A DNA stretch of 59,337 nucleotides, from NCBI GenBank assembly GCA_024683935.1, contig JAIKXV010000089.1:1-59337 (forward strand), read 5' to 3'. The translations under genes were made by a program, and so were the position numbers. Source of the DNA: Lachnospiraceae bacterium (GTDB taxonomy: Bacteria > Bacillota_A > Clostridia > Lachnospirales > Lachnospiraceae). This document shows, in pieces, positions 25,259 to 34,123 of the stretch. Below the pieces are notes generated by a model. It saw only the letters and a list, made by a program, of their open reading frames with translations. It was not told the origin of the DNA and searched no databases. Every line of letters starts with the position of its first letter. Within the stretch, counting starts at the first letter, position 1.

Positions 25259-27579
25259 AAGAAATGATATCGGAGAACGGCAGAAAGGCGATCCTGGTCC
25301 TTGTTGAGGAATTACTGGTGGTTCTGGCGGTGCTATGTCTCACGACCACCGCTATATCGGTAACCAGAATTGACAACAATTTCAGCGTAATGCACCGTAC
25401 TCCGGTCTTTGAGCAGTCGGATCTCTTCCGGAACATGGTGGCGGACAGGATAGTTGAGATCGTCCAGAGCTCCGGATTAAAGAGTAATTTCGAGCGTGAC
25501 GGGGAGTTCTACGGCAGAAAGATCGTGGACCTGGCTGAGTACGTGGAAGACGGAAAAATGTCGGGACAGCAGACCAGAAGCGTGGGCTACAAGCTCTCCG
25601 ACCTTATTCACTGGAGCCGTAAAGGCCTGAAGTACAAATACATTGAGGACAGGGACGCCATCACGGCAGATGCCGAGATGCCTGAGACCTATGAGGAAGG
25701 GGAACTTTCCGGCGGAGAGGGAGTCAGTATAAAGCTTGATGAAGAATATGCTCCGGCCCACGGCAGATCCCTCTTCGACTATTCAAATGATAAATACAGT
25801 GACGAGGATCTTCTCCGGCTTCTAGAACAGTCTCTTTCGAAGGTGAAGGAAGATTATCAGGACTATAAGGAACTGGGGGTAGAATTAAGGAATGACAATA
25901 CTAATGTCAGATTTTTCCTGTCAGATTACGCCAATACAAATATCTACTCCAATATAGATTCGGGTTCCTTTCAGGAAGATGACACGATAAAGACCTACGG
26001 ACAGTATCTGATCCTGGACTCAAAGAATCTGGAATATGAAAGCAATATGCATGTCAGCGATGCGTATCTCTTCAATATGATGACGGATTTAAAGGATCAC
26101 TTTGACGGGAATTACTATTTGGAATTTGCGATAGATACGGATTATCCGGTGGTGGACTCTATAAGCGCCGCCAGGGATGAATATTACCGTTACCGTCCGG
26201 TCATTCAGGCAGCGACAATGGGTGCCATAGTATTTATCATAGGCGCATTCCTCTGTCTTGTGGCTCTGACGCTATCCGCCAGAAATACCATAGTCGGATT
26301 TGACAAGATATGGGCGGAGATCGCAGGTTTTGTATATATCTTTGTGGGGATGAAGGGACTCCTCTTCGTCGCGGAAAAAACCTATGAGCTGAGAATGGTC
26401 AGGATAGAAGCCCTCTGTATGGCAGGAGGAGGGGCTGCGGTATTAAATCTCCTTTTCATCACAGGATATTTCAGCCTGGTCCGGAGAATAAAGGCGGGAA
26501 CCCTGTACCGGGACAGCCTTACCAACAACATACTGCAGAAATGCGAGTATATATCCGCAGGAATAACGGGACTGCCGTCGGGACCTTTTATCATTATCAG
26601 GACTCTGCTGACCTTCGGGGCAGTACTGGCCATGAATTTCTTCCTCTTCTTTATGGGGATGGACAATTACGACAACAGGTACTACATCATTTTAGCAGCT
26701 GTGGATACCATTATTTTTATAGTAATGCTCCATAAGGTGTTCCAGCGCCGCAGGATACTGAAGGCGGTACAGGGATCTGGAGAAGGCAGCGCGCCGGAAG
26801 AGATCGATCTAAGCGGACTTAACGGTGACAACAGGGAGCTGGGCAGGGCCATCAATTCCATGAGGGAAGGACTGACCAGTGCGATAAAGTCCTCCATAAA
26901 GACAGAGAAGCTGAAGGCGGACCTCATCACCAATGTGTCCCATGATATCAAGACGCCCCTGACTTCCATCATAAACTATGTGGATCTCCTGAAGCGACGG
27001 GATATACAGGATGAAAAGGCCAGAGAATATATCGATGTCCTGGATCAGAAGTCCATGAGGCTGAAGACCCTGACAGAGGATCTGGTGGAGGCGTCGAAGA
27101 TCACCTCCGGCAATATCTCCATAGAGCCGGTGAAGCTGGACATGGGTATGATGATAAGCCAGATGGAAGGGGAAGTAGCGGAGAAATTCGGGGAGGCCCA
27201 TCTTACCCTGGTGACAAATATTCCTGAGGAGCCGGTTTATATCTATGCTGACGGCAGAAGGCTGTTCAGGGTTTTAGATAATATATACGGAAATGTGGCG
27301 AAATACGCCATGCCGGATACCAGGGTCTATGCGGATCTGAAAGCAGATGATAAAAAAGCGGAGTTTACGCTGAAAAACATATCAAAACAGGCGCTGAACA
27401 TAGACGCCTCCGAGCTTACAGAGCGATTTATACGGGGGGATGTAAGCCGTTCCACAGAGGGAAGCGGTCTGGGTCTATCCATAGCAGAAAGCCTGACCGA
27501 ACTGCAGAATGGTGAATTCAAGGTTAATCTGGACGGAGATCTTTTCAAGGTTACATTGGGGTTTGAGAGGATGGAATGA
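25255..27579 (+). CDS. Large multi-pass sensor histidine kinase
   Basis: 774 residues. One N-terminal membrane segment (about 11-33) is followed by a roughly 290-residue extracellular region and then about five more membrane segments between residues 318 and 490. The cytoplasmic kinase carries HisKA with H563 in ITNVSHDIKTPLTSI, then a HATPase domain with NIYGNVAKYAM, a GDVSRSTEGSGLGLSIAES G-box region, and a short C-terminus. The start is GTG overlapping the regulator TGA (GTGA). A large ectodomain plus multi-TM relay is typical of Clostridial envelope-sensing kinases; the ligand is unknown. Confidence 0.9.
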   Translation: MKEMISENGRKAILVLVEELLVVLAVLCLTTTAISVTRIDNNFSVMHRTPVFEQSDLFRNMVADRIVEIVQSSGLKSNFERDGEFYGRKIVDLAEYVEDGKMSGQQTRSVGYKLSDLIHWSRKGLKYKYIEDRDAITADAEMPETYEEGELSGGEGVSIKLDEEYAPAHGRSLFDYSNDKYSDEDLLRLLEQSLSKVKEDYQDYKELGVELRNDNTNVRFFLSDYANTNIYSNIDSGSFQEDDTIKTYGQYLILDSKNLEYESNMHVSDAYLFNMMTDLKDHFDGNYYLEFAIDTDYPVVDSISAARDEYYRYRPVIQAATMGAIVFIIGAFLCLVALTLSARNTIVGFDKIWAEIAGFVYIFVGMKGLLFVAEKTYELRMVRIEALCMAGGGAAVLNLLFITGYFSLVRRIKAGTLYRDSLTNNILQKCEYISAGITGLPSGPFIIIRTLLTFGAVLAMNFFLFFMGMDNYDNRYYIILAAVDTIIFIVMLHKVFQRRRILKAVQGSGEGSAPEEIDLSGLNGDNRELGRAINSMREGLTSAIKSSIKTEKLKADLITNVSHDIKTPLTSIINYVDLLKRRDIQDEKAREYIDVLDQKSMRLKTLTEDLVEASKITSGNISIEPVKLDMGMMISQMEGEVAEKFGEAHLTLVTNIPEEPVYIYADGRRLFRVLDNIYGNVAKYAMPDTRVYADLKADDKKAEFTLKNISKQALNIDASELTERFIRGDVSRSTEGSGLGLSIAESLTELQNGEFKVNLDGDLFKVTLGFERME

Positions 27580-28832
27580 GAGAGGGCATAAGCAGCAAAG
27601 ATATATGCAGGATCATTTTAGAGGCGCTGAGGCTCATAGATAAGCGTCTTATTGATCATGGCGAAAGAGTAGCCTATCTGATATGGCGGATGATGGAGTA
27701 CAAAGGCGGCTTCGAGGAATACGAGCTGGCTGAGTACGCCTTTATCGCGGCTCTGCATGATATCGGTGCATTTAAGGTGGAACGCGGAAAGGACGTACTG
27801 GACTTTGATGTGGCGCATCCCATGAAGCACTCCATCTACGGCTATCTTTTCATGAAGTACACCTCTCCGATAGAGGAACGCTCAAAGATACTGATGTACA
27901 GTCATATAGATTTCCTGCAGCTTAAGGATGTTAATTTCGAGGGTAAGGAGATCTCGGAATACATCCATTTGGCCGGCAGATATGACCTTTTCCACAATTC
28001 CCTGGGAGACAGGTTCGGAATACAGAACTTAAAAGCCTACGAGGGAAAGAAATTCTCTGCCAGAAATATCGAGCTTTTAGAGAGCGCGCTGGTAAAAAAT
28101 GATGTAGAGGATAAGTTCAGGGACGGTTCCTACAAGAAAGAGCTGAACGAGCTGTGGAAGGGACTTCTTTTCTCCGAAAAGGAAAAGCAGATCTATATCC
28201 GGATGCTGATCTATATCTCCGGTTTTAATGATGAATACAACGTCATTAATACGATGACAAGTACGATGGTGGCAACGGAGATAGCCGGCCGCATACCATC
28301 CTTCAGTCAGGAGGAGATGACAGAGCTTTTCATCGGCAGCGCCCTGCATGATATCGGAATGCTCACGGTTCCGGAGGAGATAATAAACGCTCCCAGAAAA
28401 CTGACGGATGATGAGATGAAAAAAGTCCGCAGCCATGTGGAGACACTGGAGAATGTGCTGAAGGACAGGGTGAGCGACGGCATTATGAAGATCGCCCTGG
28501 GACACCATGAAAGACTGGATGGCAGCGGGTATCCATACGGCTGGACCGTGGATCAGATGTCAGAGGGGCAGAAGATACTGCAGGTTGCGGATATCGTTAC
28601 GGCCCTTACCTGTGAAAGAGCCTATCATCCCGCCAAAAATAAGGAATCTGTTATAAGGATCCTGGAGGATGAGATGAACAGAAATAAATATGATCGGGAA
28701 GTGGTGATGACCTTTATCCAGGATTATGATAATATAATGACTGTTGCCAGATCCAGATCGGAAGAAATGCTGTCAATGTTTAAAGAACTTAAGGTCAGGT
28801 ACGAAAAAGTAAGAAGTACCCTGATGAGATGA
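27576..28832 (+). CDS. Tandem HD-domain protein with HD-GYP output (candidate c-di-GMP phosphodiesterase)
   Basis: 418 residues. The N-terminal HD half has HGERVAYL and ALHDIGAFK but lacks a GYP motif. The C-terminal half is canonical [26 protein letters not shown], then [13 protein letters not shown] near residues 310-322 and [21 protein letters not shown] enzymes hydrolyse c-di-GMP to GMP. It overlaps the kinase stop by 4 nt (ATGA), so the kinase, regulator and phosphodiesterase are made together. It may counteract the diguanylate cyclase encoded near the window end. Confidence 0.9.
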   Translation: MREGISSKDICRIILEALRLIDKRLIDHGERVAYLIWRMMEYKGGFEEYELAEYAFIAALHDIGAFKVERGKDVLDFDVAHPMKHSIYGYLFMKYTSPIEERSKILMYSHIDFLQLKDVNFEGKEISEYIHLAGRYDLFHNSLGDRFGIQNLKAYEGKKFSARNIELLESALVKNDVEDKFRDGSYKKELNELWKGLLFSEKEKQIYIRMLIYISGFNDEYNVINTMTSTMVATEIAGRIPSFSQEEMTELFIGSALHDIGMLTVPEEIINAPRKLTDDEMKKVRSHVETLENVLKDRVSDGIMKIALGHHERLDGSGYPYGWTVDQMSEGQKILQVADIVTALTCERAYHPAKNKESVIRILEDEMNRNKYDREVVMTFIQDYDNIMTVARSRSEEMLSMFKELKVRYEKVRSTLMR

Positions 28833-28848
28833 TCCAAGGAGGTATAAA

Positions 28849-29040
28849 ATGGATACGATTACGAAAGACACAACCATAGGAGATATTTTAAGGATAAAGC
28901 CCGATGCTGTTCCCGTACTCATGGAGATAGGGATGCACTGCATAGGCTGTCCCTCATCTGCGGCTGAGACCATAGAGGAAGCAGCCATGGTTCACGGAGT
29001 GGATGCTGATCAGCTGGTTGAAAAGCTGAATATGGCCTGA
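28849..29040 (+). CDS. DUF1858 domain small protein
   Basis: 63 residues. Family hallmark: [39 protein letters not shown], with the CxxC pair (CIGC) near residues 27-30. This matches the stand-alone DUF1858 domain, which is also found at the N-terminus of iron-sulfur repair or hybrid-cluster-related proteins; a redox or metal role is an inference. AAGGAGG precedes the ATG. Last gene of the metG-led operon, closed by a bidirectional terminator. Confidence 0.9.
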   Translation: MDTITKDTTIGDILRIKPDAVPVLMEIGMHCIGCPSSAAETIEEAAMVHGVDADQLVEKLNMA

Positions 29041-29069
29041 TCCGGAAATTGTCTGAATAAAAGGATCAA

Positions 29070-29110
29070 AAAAGTCCCCTGCCATTATGACAGAGGACTT
29101 TTCGTTTTGT
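29070..29110. terminator. Bidirectional terminator between DUF1858 and mecA
   Basis: AAAAGTCC and CTG pair with CAG and GGACTTTT around a 9-nt loop with one internal mismatch. T-runs follow on both strands. It serves the two converging genes. Confidence 0.85.
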
Positions 29111-29130
29111 CGTAATTATGAAAGTAAATA

Positions 29131-29937
29131 TCAGATTTCCGAAAGAACCTGCAGAGCATCATTTTCGATCATCGGAGCGACATGCTCATCGAAATATGCC
29201 TGTACCGAAGGTGTATAGCTCTCAACGGAAGCATATTCGGTGATGATATTGCAAACCTTATTGAAGGCTTCCGGAGTAAGGGAGGTCTTTCTCACTATGA
29301 GATAGTAAAGTCCCTCGGCCGGATCCTTGTAAAGCGTATTCTGACCGTCGTAAAGACCCTTAAGGATATGTGCCAGCTCAATAAGAGTGTCCATGCTCTT
29401 AAAGGAATAGAGCTTTATGATATCCACGGGAACGGTTATCTGTATATTTTTACCGTCGGCAGTAGTGGAGACGGGCTTCTGTCCTGTCGTGGTGATATCC
29501 TGCAGGAGATGCTGGTCACCCTTGATGGCTTTATTTGCATTCTGAATGGTGTCATGAAGCTTTTTTACCAGATCGATGACATCATCGGCGCCATAGCTGG
29601 AAATGCCGGTGGCGTCACTGTCGCCTGAAATATCGCTGTCATCCTTGAGATCCGGTGCAAAACGGGAGAACCTGGTATCCAGTTCTTCGGGATCCTCAAC
29701 CTTGGTGATAACTAGGACGATAGCCTCTCCCGAAAGAGGAATAGCCTCTATCATGAGGGGGATATCCTCGGCCTCAAATCCGAACTGATAGCTTGCCTGC
29801 TGTATCATATCTTTAAAAAAGCCCCTGGCCTTTTCTGTACCGTAAGCCAGTTCGCTGAGCTTTATCTTGCGCTCACTCAGATCGCTTTTCGTAAGGGTGC
29901 ATCTGATAGTTCTGTCATTGACTTTTTCAATCTTCAT
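29131..29937 (-). CDS. mecA: MecA-family adaptor protein for ClpC
   Basis: 268 residues. The MecA N-terminal domain (MKIEKVNDRTIRCTLTKSDL ... ARGFFKDMIQQASYQFGFE) and a C-terminal ClpC-binding-like domain (about 165-268, KLYSFKSMDTLIELAHILK ... YASVESYTPSVQAYFDEH) are both visible, with an acidic Asp/Ser linker between. In Bacillus, MecA delivers substrates such as ComK to ClpCP; here it is a general proteolytic adaptor. A strong AAAGGAGG lies about 12 nt before the ATG, longer than usual. Single gene between converging neighbours. Confidence 0.9.
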   Translation of the reverse strand: MKIEKVNDRTIRCTLTKSDLSERKIKLSELAYGTEKARGFFKDMIQQASYQFGFEAEDIPLMIEAIPLSGEAIVLVITKVEDPEELDTRFSRFAPDLKDDSDISGDSDATGISSYGADDVIDLVKKLHDTIQNANKAIKGDQHLLQDITTTGQKPVSTTADGKNIQITVPVDIIKLYSFKSMDTLIELAHILKGLYDGQNTLYKDPAEGLYYLIVRKTSLTPEAFNKVCNIITEYASVESYTPSVQAYFDEHVAPMIENDALQVLSEI

Positions 29938-30413
29938 ACGGACGCGATCCTCCTTTGTCTTTAATCTAATCAGTTATTTTTATACTATTTTACTTATATA
30001 GTCAAGCTTTATCTGAAAGCAGATAAAAAAAATAATATATTTTTAATAAATCCCTTGCCATTTAAAATAATTGTTGTATAATCTTTTTCACGGGTCGGCT
30101 GACAAATCTTTGACAAAGATGCGGAGAGGAGGTCAGCACCACCGCAGTTCGTATTCATTTCATTCCGGTTTCCGGAGATTTTCCAACATGAACGAATGAC
30201 GAAAGCTCTTTCTGTAATTATTATATCGGCATTTCCATGAAGAAATATAAGTAATGAATTCGGAAAATATCTTTAATTCTCTGATATGATCTGCGGTAAA
30301 AAGCATCCTGTCGGACGGCCTGAAAAAAGGTATATCGGGGTATGTTTGAAACGGGATATATCACAGACACTCCTTTTATTTCAGCATATCTCCGGTAAAA
30401 AAGGGGGTAGAAA
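29938..30413 (+). ncRNA. Gene-free region with promoter and hairpins: candidate structured leader or small RNA
   Basis: No credible gene lies in this 476-nt gap. The promoter TTGCCA (30055-30060), 16 bp, TATAAT (30077-30082) would start RNA near 30089. The RNA shows GCTGAC (30097-30102) pairing with GTCAGC (30132-30137), enclosing a hairpin ATCTTT-GAC-AAAGAT. An alternative pairing of GCGG with CCGC (around 30121-30145) would disrupt it. Other elements are a CCGG-TTT-CCGG hairpin, and GGTATATC (30329-30336) pairing with GATATATC (30355-30362). A second possible extended -10 (TGA-TATGAT) lies at 30285-30290. No known riboswitch class is recognised. Confidence 0.4.
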
Positions 30414-30641
30414 ATGAACGACTCATGTGATGCATTAAGCAGCAAACTCCGGCTTCTGTCTACTTTGAGCTATTATGCAAATCACGGGATAAAACTCTTT
30501 GTGCAGGATAAACTCCTGTCTCCCGAGCAGACGGTTCAGACAGTCATGGAGGGCGGAAACTGCTATATGGCTGATTATGTAGATGACGATCTCGGCGAAT
30601 TATCCGAGATAAGATTCGACAGGGTGGACCATCTCGTCTGA
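30414..30641 (+). CDS. Hypothetical 75-residue protein
   Basis: Not recognised. 75 residues, begins MNDSCDALSSKLRLL, includes a mid-section VQDKLLSPEQTVQTVMEGG and an acidic tail YVDDDLGELSEIRFDRVDHLV. No signal peptide, membrane segment or zinc motif is seen (two isolated cysteines at residues 5 and 50). AAGGGGG lies 8-10 nt before the ATG. The long structured leader ahead of it is unusual for such a small gene and suggests RNA-level control. A large stem-loop follows. It could be a small regulatory or adaptor protein; this is a guess. Confidence 0.6.
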   Translation: MNDSCDALSSKLRLLSTLSYYANHGIKLFVQDKLLSPEQTVQTVMEGGNCYMADYVDDDLGELSEIRFDRVDHLV

Positions 30642-30670
30642 GCCCTGAAATGGCACGATCATAACCTTAA

Positions 30671-30744
30671 ACAGCCCTTTTTGCACTTAATATGTCCACA
30701 GGCGCCCCAAATGCTTACATGACGTATGTGCGGAGGGCTGTTTT
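30671..30744 (+). terminator. Large stem-loop with T-run after the 75-residue gene
   Basis: ACAGCCC (30671-30677) pairs with GGGCTGT (30735-30741), with an inner GCAC/GTGC pairing and a long loop, followed by TTTT. It probably ends the upstream transcript, but the long loop makes this uncertain. The 3' end overlaps the next promoter. Confidence 0.5.
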
Positions 30745-30767
30745 GAAACATGTGTTTGTGATACAAT
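30739..30767 (+). promoter_or_regulatory. Extended -10 promoter of the GH18-type gene
   Basis: TGTTTT (30739-30744), 17 bp, then TGA-TACAAT (30762-30767). The ATG lies only 7 nt after the -10, so the mRNA would start at or next to the start codon. Confidence 0.55.
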
Positions 30768-30774
30768 ACACTTT

Positions 30775-32613
30775 ATGAGATTAGACGATAAAGATTTTGA
30801 CGATCTTGAAATAGAAGATATAGAAACCGTAAAAAAGAGAATAGAGCGGAAGAAAAAGGGAAGGAAAAGAAGGCGCGGCAGGGACGGCGCTTCTCTTTCG
30901 TCCGCAAAAATACCGCTTTTTGCCGGAGCTGTCATACTCCTCCTTATCATCATCATAAGTGTCGGAAAGAGCAAAGTGGATGAGATAAAGGACTTTAAGG
31001 TAAATGCGGACCGGGCGGCTCTGTTCGGAGGACTCCTTAAAGATGAGGCCGGGATAATCCTGAATGACGGCTACGAAAAGGAAGCAAAGGCCTTTGTTGA
31101 AAACGGCAGGGTCTATATTCCCTATGACTATGTCAGGGAAAACCTGAATGACTGGTTCTATTATGATGAAAAGGGAGACAAGGTTCTGTACACCACGCCG
31201 GAGGGTACGGAGACCTATGATCAGGGTGAATATATAACAAAGATAAGCGGCATGCTCTGTCTCTCAGCCGATCTTTTGAAAAAATATACCGACATAGAAT
31301 ACAAAGAGTATTTGGAAGATGATGCTCCCTATATACATATCAGAAATACCTGGGGAAAGCATTCCGTAGCAGAAGCGGCGAAGAAGACCGCAGTCCGTAC
31401 GGAGCGGAGTAATGACAGCGATATTCTTGCAGACGTTGAAAAGGGCGGCAAGGTGCGTGTTCTGGACCCCGGAGACGAATGGACCGGCATACAGACGGAA
31501 GAGGGACTCACGGGTTATGTGATAACCAAGAACCTGACTGAATATAAGGACAGCGAAGATGCGGCTCCCGGCAAGGTTCCCGAAATGGAGTTCCCGTCAA
31601 CCGGCTTTAACCAGAAGATTGTGCTGGGCTGGCACCAGGTCACGAACAAAGATGCGAATAACGGTGTTTACGATATTCTGATTAAGGATACGCCCCTAAA
31701 CGTACTGTCACCCACCTGGTATGCCCTGTCTGATACGGAGGGGGGATTTACGGATCTTTCCTCGCCTGATTACGTGAAAGCAGCCCACGACGCAGGTAAG
31801 CAGGTGTGGGCGGTTATCGATAATTTCAACTGCACGGATTTCAGCGCGGCAAGCGGCACGGAGGAAGTTTTAAGCTATACGGATAAGAGGCAGCGCCTCA
31901 CGGACGCCCTGGTTGAAAGCGTAAAGGCATCCGGTGCTGATGGGATAAATGTGGACTTTGAAAATCTGGCCGGAGAGACCGGAGTGGATTTTGCCCAGTT
32001 CATAAAAGAACTGTCGGTGAAGGCACACGGGGCAGGCCTTCTGCTCTCTGTTGATAATTATGTGCCGGAAGCGCACTCCATGCATTATTACAGAGGAGTA
32101 CAGGGTAAGGTCTGCGACTTTGTGGTGATCATGGGTTATGATGAATACAATGCGGCGTCCACCGAGCCAGGACCCGTTGCCAGTCTTGACTATGTGGAGA
32201 ACGGTATAGAAAAGACCCTGACAGAGGTTGACGCATCAAAGGTAATAAACGGACTTCCCTTCTATTCCAGGATATGGGAGACGGATAACGGCGCAGTAAA
32301 GGGCACCAGAGCGCTTCCCATGACAGAGGCGGCAGAAACCCTGGCCGCTCATAATGTGACTCCCGCCTGGGATGACGGCAGCGGATGTAATTACGGTGAA
32401 TACGAAAGTGAAGGCAGTCTCTGGAGGCTCTGGCTCGAGGACAGGGAATCCATGAATGCAAAGCTCAGCATGATGGACGGATACAGCCTGGCAGGTGCGG
32501 CCTTCTGGAAACTGGGGCTGGAAGACAGCTCCATTTGGCCTGATATAGAAGCCTACGCCATCGGAAATGTAGGCGGCAGCGCTCCGGCTGGGGGCGAAGA
32601 GGCGGCGGAATAA
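30775..32613 (+). CDS. Membrane-anchored glycoside hydrolase family 18-type protein with SH3-like domain
   Basis: 612 residues. A cytoplasmic Arg/Lys-rich arm (about 1-45, a cluster of basic residues near 24-36) precedes one membrane helix (about 47-63). A copper-amine-oxidase-N-like beta region follows (about 80-195), then a bacterial SH3 domain (about 208-260: KKTAVRTERSNDSDILADVEKG ... GLTGYVI). The C-terminal GH18 barrel has the catalytic DGINVDFEN with Asp389, Asp394 and the acid Glu396. The layout resembles YaaH/YdhD-like wall or spore hydrolases; the substrate is probably a peptidoglycan or chitin-like glycan. No Shine-Dalgarno precedes the ATG. Its stop overlaps the sua5 ATG. Confidence 0.85.
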   Translation: MRLDDKDFDDLEIEDIETVKKRIERKKKGRKRRRGRDGASLSSAKIPLFAGAVILLLIIIISVGKSKVDEIKDFKVNADRAALFGGLLKDEAGIILNDGYEKEAKAFVENGRVYIPYDYVRENLNDWFYYDEKGDKVLYTTPEGTETYDQGEYITKISGMLCLSADLLKKYTDIEYKEYLEDDAPYIHIRNTWGKHSVAEAAKKTAVRTERSNDSDILADVEKGGKVRVLDPGDEWTGIQTEEGLTGYVITKNLTEYKDSEDAAPGKVPEMEFPSTGFNQKIVLGWHQVTNKDANNGVYDILIKDTPLNVLSPTWYALSDTEGGFTDLSSPDYVKAAHDAGKQVWAVIDNFNCTDFSAASGTEEVLSYTDKRQRLTDALVESVKASGADGINVDFENLAGETGVDFAQFIKELSVKAHGAGLLLSVDNYVPEAHSMHYYRGVQGKVCDFVVIMGYDEYNAASTEPGPVASLDYVENGIEKTLTEVDASKVINGLPFYSRIWETDNGAVKGTRALPMTEAAETLAAHNVTPAWDDGSGCNYGEYESEGSLWRLWLEDRESMNAKLSMMDGYSLAGAAFWKLGLEDSSIWPDIEAYAIGNVGGSAPAGGEEAAE

Positions 32614-33683
32614 TGGATACCCGGGTCATTAAAGCATATGGGGATCCTGACAGGGATAAGGCTCTTATGGAAGAGGCGGCAGAGCTCATCAAAGCCGGTG
32701 AGCTGGTGGCGATACCCACGGAAACCGTGTACGGACTTGCCGGGGACGCTCTGAATCCTCAGTCCTCATCAAAGATTTATGAAGCGAAGGGCAGACCCGC
32801 CGACAATCCGCTTATAGTACATATAGCGGAAAACGATGCTCTGCAGGGGATAGTGGAAGACGTGCCGGAAAAGGCGGAAAAGCTGATAGAAAAATTCTGG
32901 CCGGGACCCCTTACCCTTATATTCAGGAAATCTCCGGTTGTCCCGAAGGAGACCACCGGGGGACTCGATACCGTGGCTGTCAGAATGCCGGTGAATGATA
33001 TCGCCCGGGAATTCATTGCGGCAGCGGGCGGATACATAGCAGCTCCCAGCGCCAACAGCTCCGGGAGACCGAGCTGCACCAGCGCAGAACATGTATATGA
33101 GGATATGCAGGGAAAGATCCCCCTCATAATAGACGGTGGAGAAGTCGGGATAGGGCTGGAGTCCACGATCGTTGATATGTCGGGATCCGTGCCCTGCCTT
33201 TTGCGTCCGGGGATCATCAGTATAGAGATGCTCCGGGAGGCAATAGGAGAGGTGGATATAGACCCTTCCATTGAAGGCGTTACGGATGAGAACGCGCATC
33301 CCAAAGCTCCGGGAATGAAGTATAAACACTATTCGCCGGAGGGTGAGCTCTATATTGTAAGAGGAGACAGGGAGGCAGTTATCTCAAAGGTAAACAGCAG
33401 CTGCCGTTCAGACCGGGAGAAGGGCCTGAAAACAGCAGTGATAGCATCCGATGAGACAAAGGAGCTGTACGAAGCGGACATTGTGGAGTCCGTAGGCAGC
33501 AGAGCAGATCCCGGCTCCATCGCGCATAATCTTTTCCGGGTTCTGAGGGACATGGATAAGAAGCATGCGGATGTGATATACAGCGAGGAATTTAATGTGT
33601 CCGGCATGGGAATGGCGATAATGAACCGCCTGGTAAGAGCAGCGGGACATAAGTATATTGATGTCAGGAAAGGAGAAACATAA
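32613..33683 (+). CDS. sua5: L-threonylcarbamoyladenylate synthase (Sua5 type)
   Basis: First step of the t6A37 tRNA modification: makes threonylcarbamoyl-AMP from threonine, bicarbonate and ATP. 356 residues, so the long Sua5 form with the YrdC fold (about 1-210) plus a C-terminal domain. Seen motifs are AIPTETVYGLAGDA, KGRPADNPLIVHI, PGPLTLIF and APSANSSGRPS, then a linker PKAPGMKYKHYSP and a C-terminal Rossmann-like part. The ATG shares a base with the preceding stop (TAATG). rpiB follows without a gap. Confidence 0.94.
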   Translation: MDTRVIKAYGDPDRDKALMEEAAELIKAGELVAIPTETVYGLAGDALNPQSSSKIYEAKGRPADNPLIVHIAENDALQGIVEDVPEKAEKLIEKFWPGPLTLIFRKSPVVPKETTGGLDTVAVRMPVNDIAREFIAAAGGYIAAPSANSSGRPSCTSAEHVYEDMQGKIPLIIDGGEVGIGLESTIVDMSGSVPCLLRPGIISIEMLREAIGEVDIDPSIEGVTDENAHPKAPGMKYKHYSPEGELYIVRGDREAVISKVNSSCRSDREKGLKTAVIASDETKELYEADIVESVGSRADPGSIAHNLFRVLRDMDKKHADVIYSEEFNVSGMGMAIMNRLVRAAGHKYIDVRKGET

Positions 33684-34121
33684 ATGAAAGTAGCAATAGG
33701 CAGTGATCACGGCGGATATGATCTGAAGGAGCATATAAAAAACCATTTGAAGGAAGAGGGTTATGAGGTTATAGATAAGGGCTGCGATTCAAAGGAGTCC
33801 TGCGATTATCCCGCTTTCGGACATGCGGTTGCCCATGCGGTGGCCGGCGGTGAGGCAGAAAGAGGAATAGTAATCTGTACCACCGGAATAGGAATATCCA
33901 TTGCCGCAAACAAGGTTAAAGGCATCAGGGCAGCCCTCTGCACTAATGAGCTGATGGCAAAGATGACAAGGCTTCATAATGACGCCAATGTCCTGGCTTT
34001 AGGTGCGAATATTGTGGGTCCGGGGCTGGCAGAGGCCATAACAGACACATTCCTTACGGAAGAATTCTCAAAGGGCGAACGTCATGAACGCCGGATAAAG
34101 GGTATCGAGGAGGATATCTGA
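33684..34121 (+). CDS. rpiB: Ribose-5-phosphate isomerase B
   Basis: 145 residues. Interconverts ribose 5-phosphate and ribulose 5-phosphate; may also handle allose phosphate or galactose-type sugars. RpiB/LacAB signatures are MKVAIGSDHGGYDLKEHI, the catalytic Cys in IVICTTGIGISIAANK, and TRLHNDANVLALGANIVG. GGAG is present just before the ATG, inside sua5. Part of the sua5-rpiB-hydrolase unit. Confidence 0.96.
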   Translation: MKVAIGSDHGGYDLKEHIKNHLKEEGYEVIDKGCDSKESCDYPAFGHAVAHAVAGGEAERGIVICTTGIGISIAANKVKGIRAALCTNELMAKMTRLHNDANVLALGANIVGPGLAEAITDTFLTEEFSKGERHERRIKGIEEDI

Positions 34122-34123
34122 TA

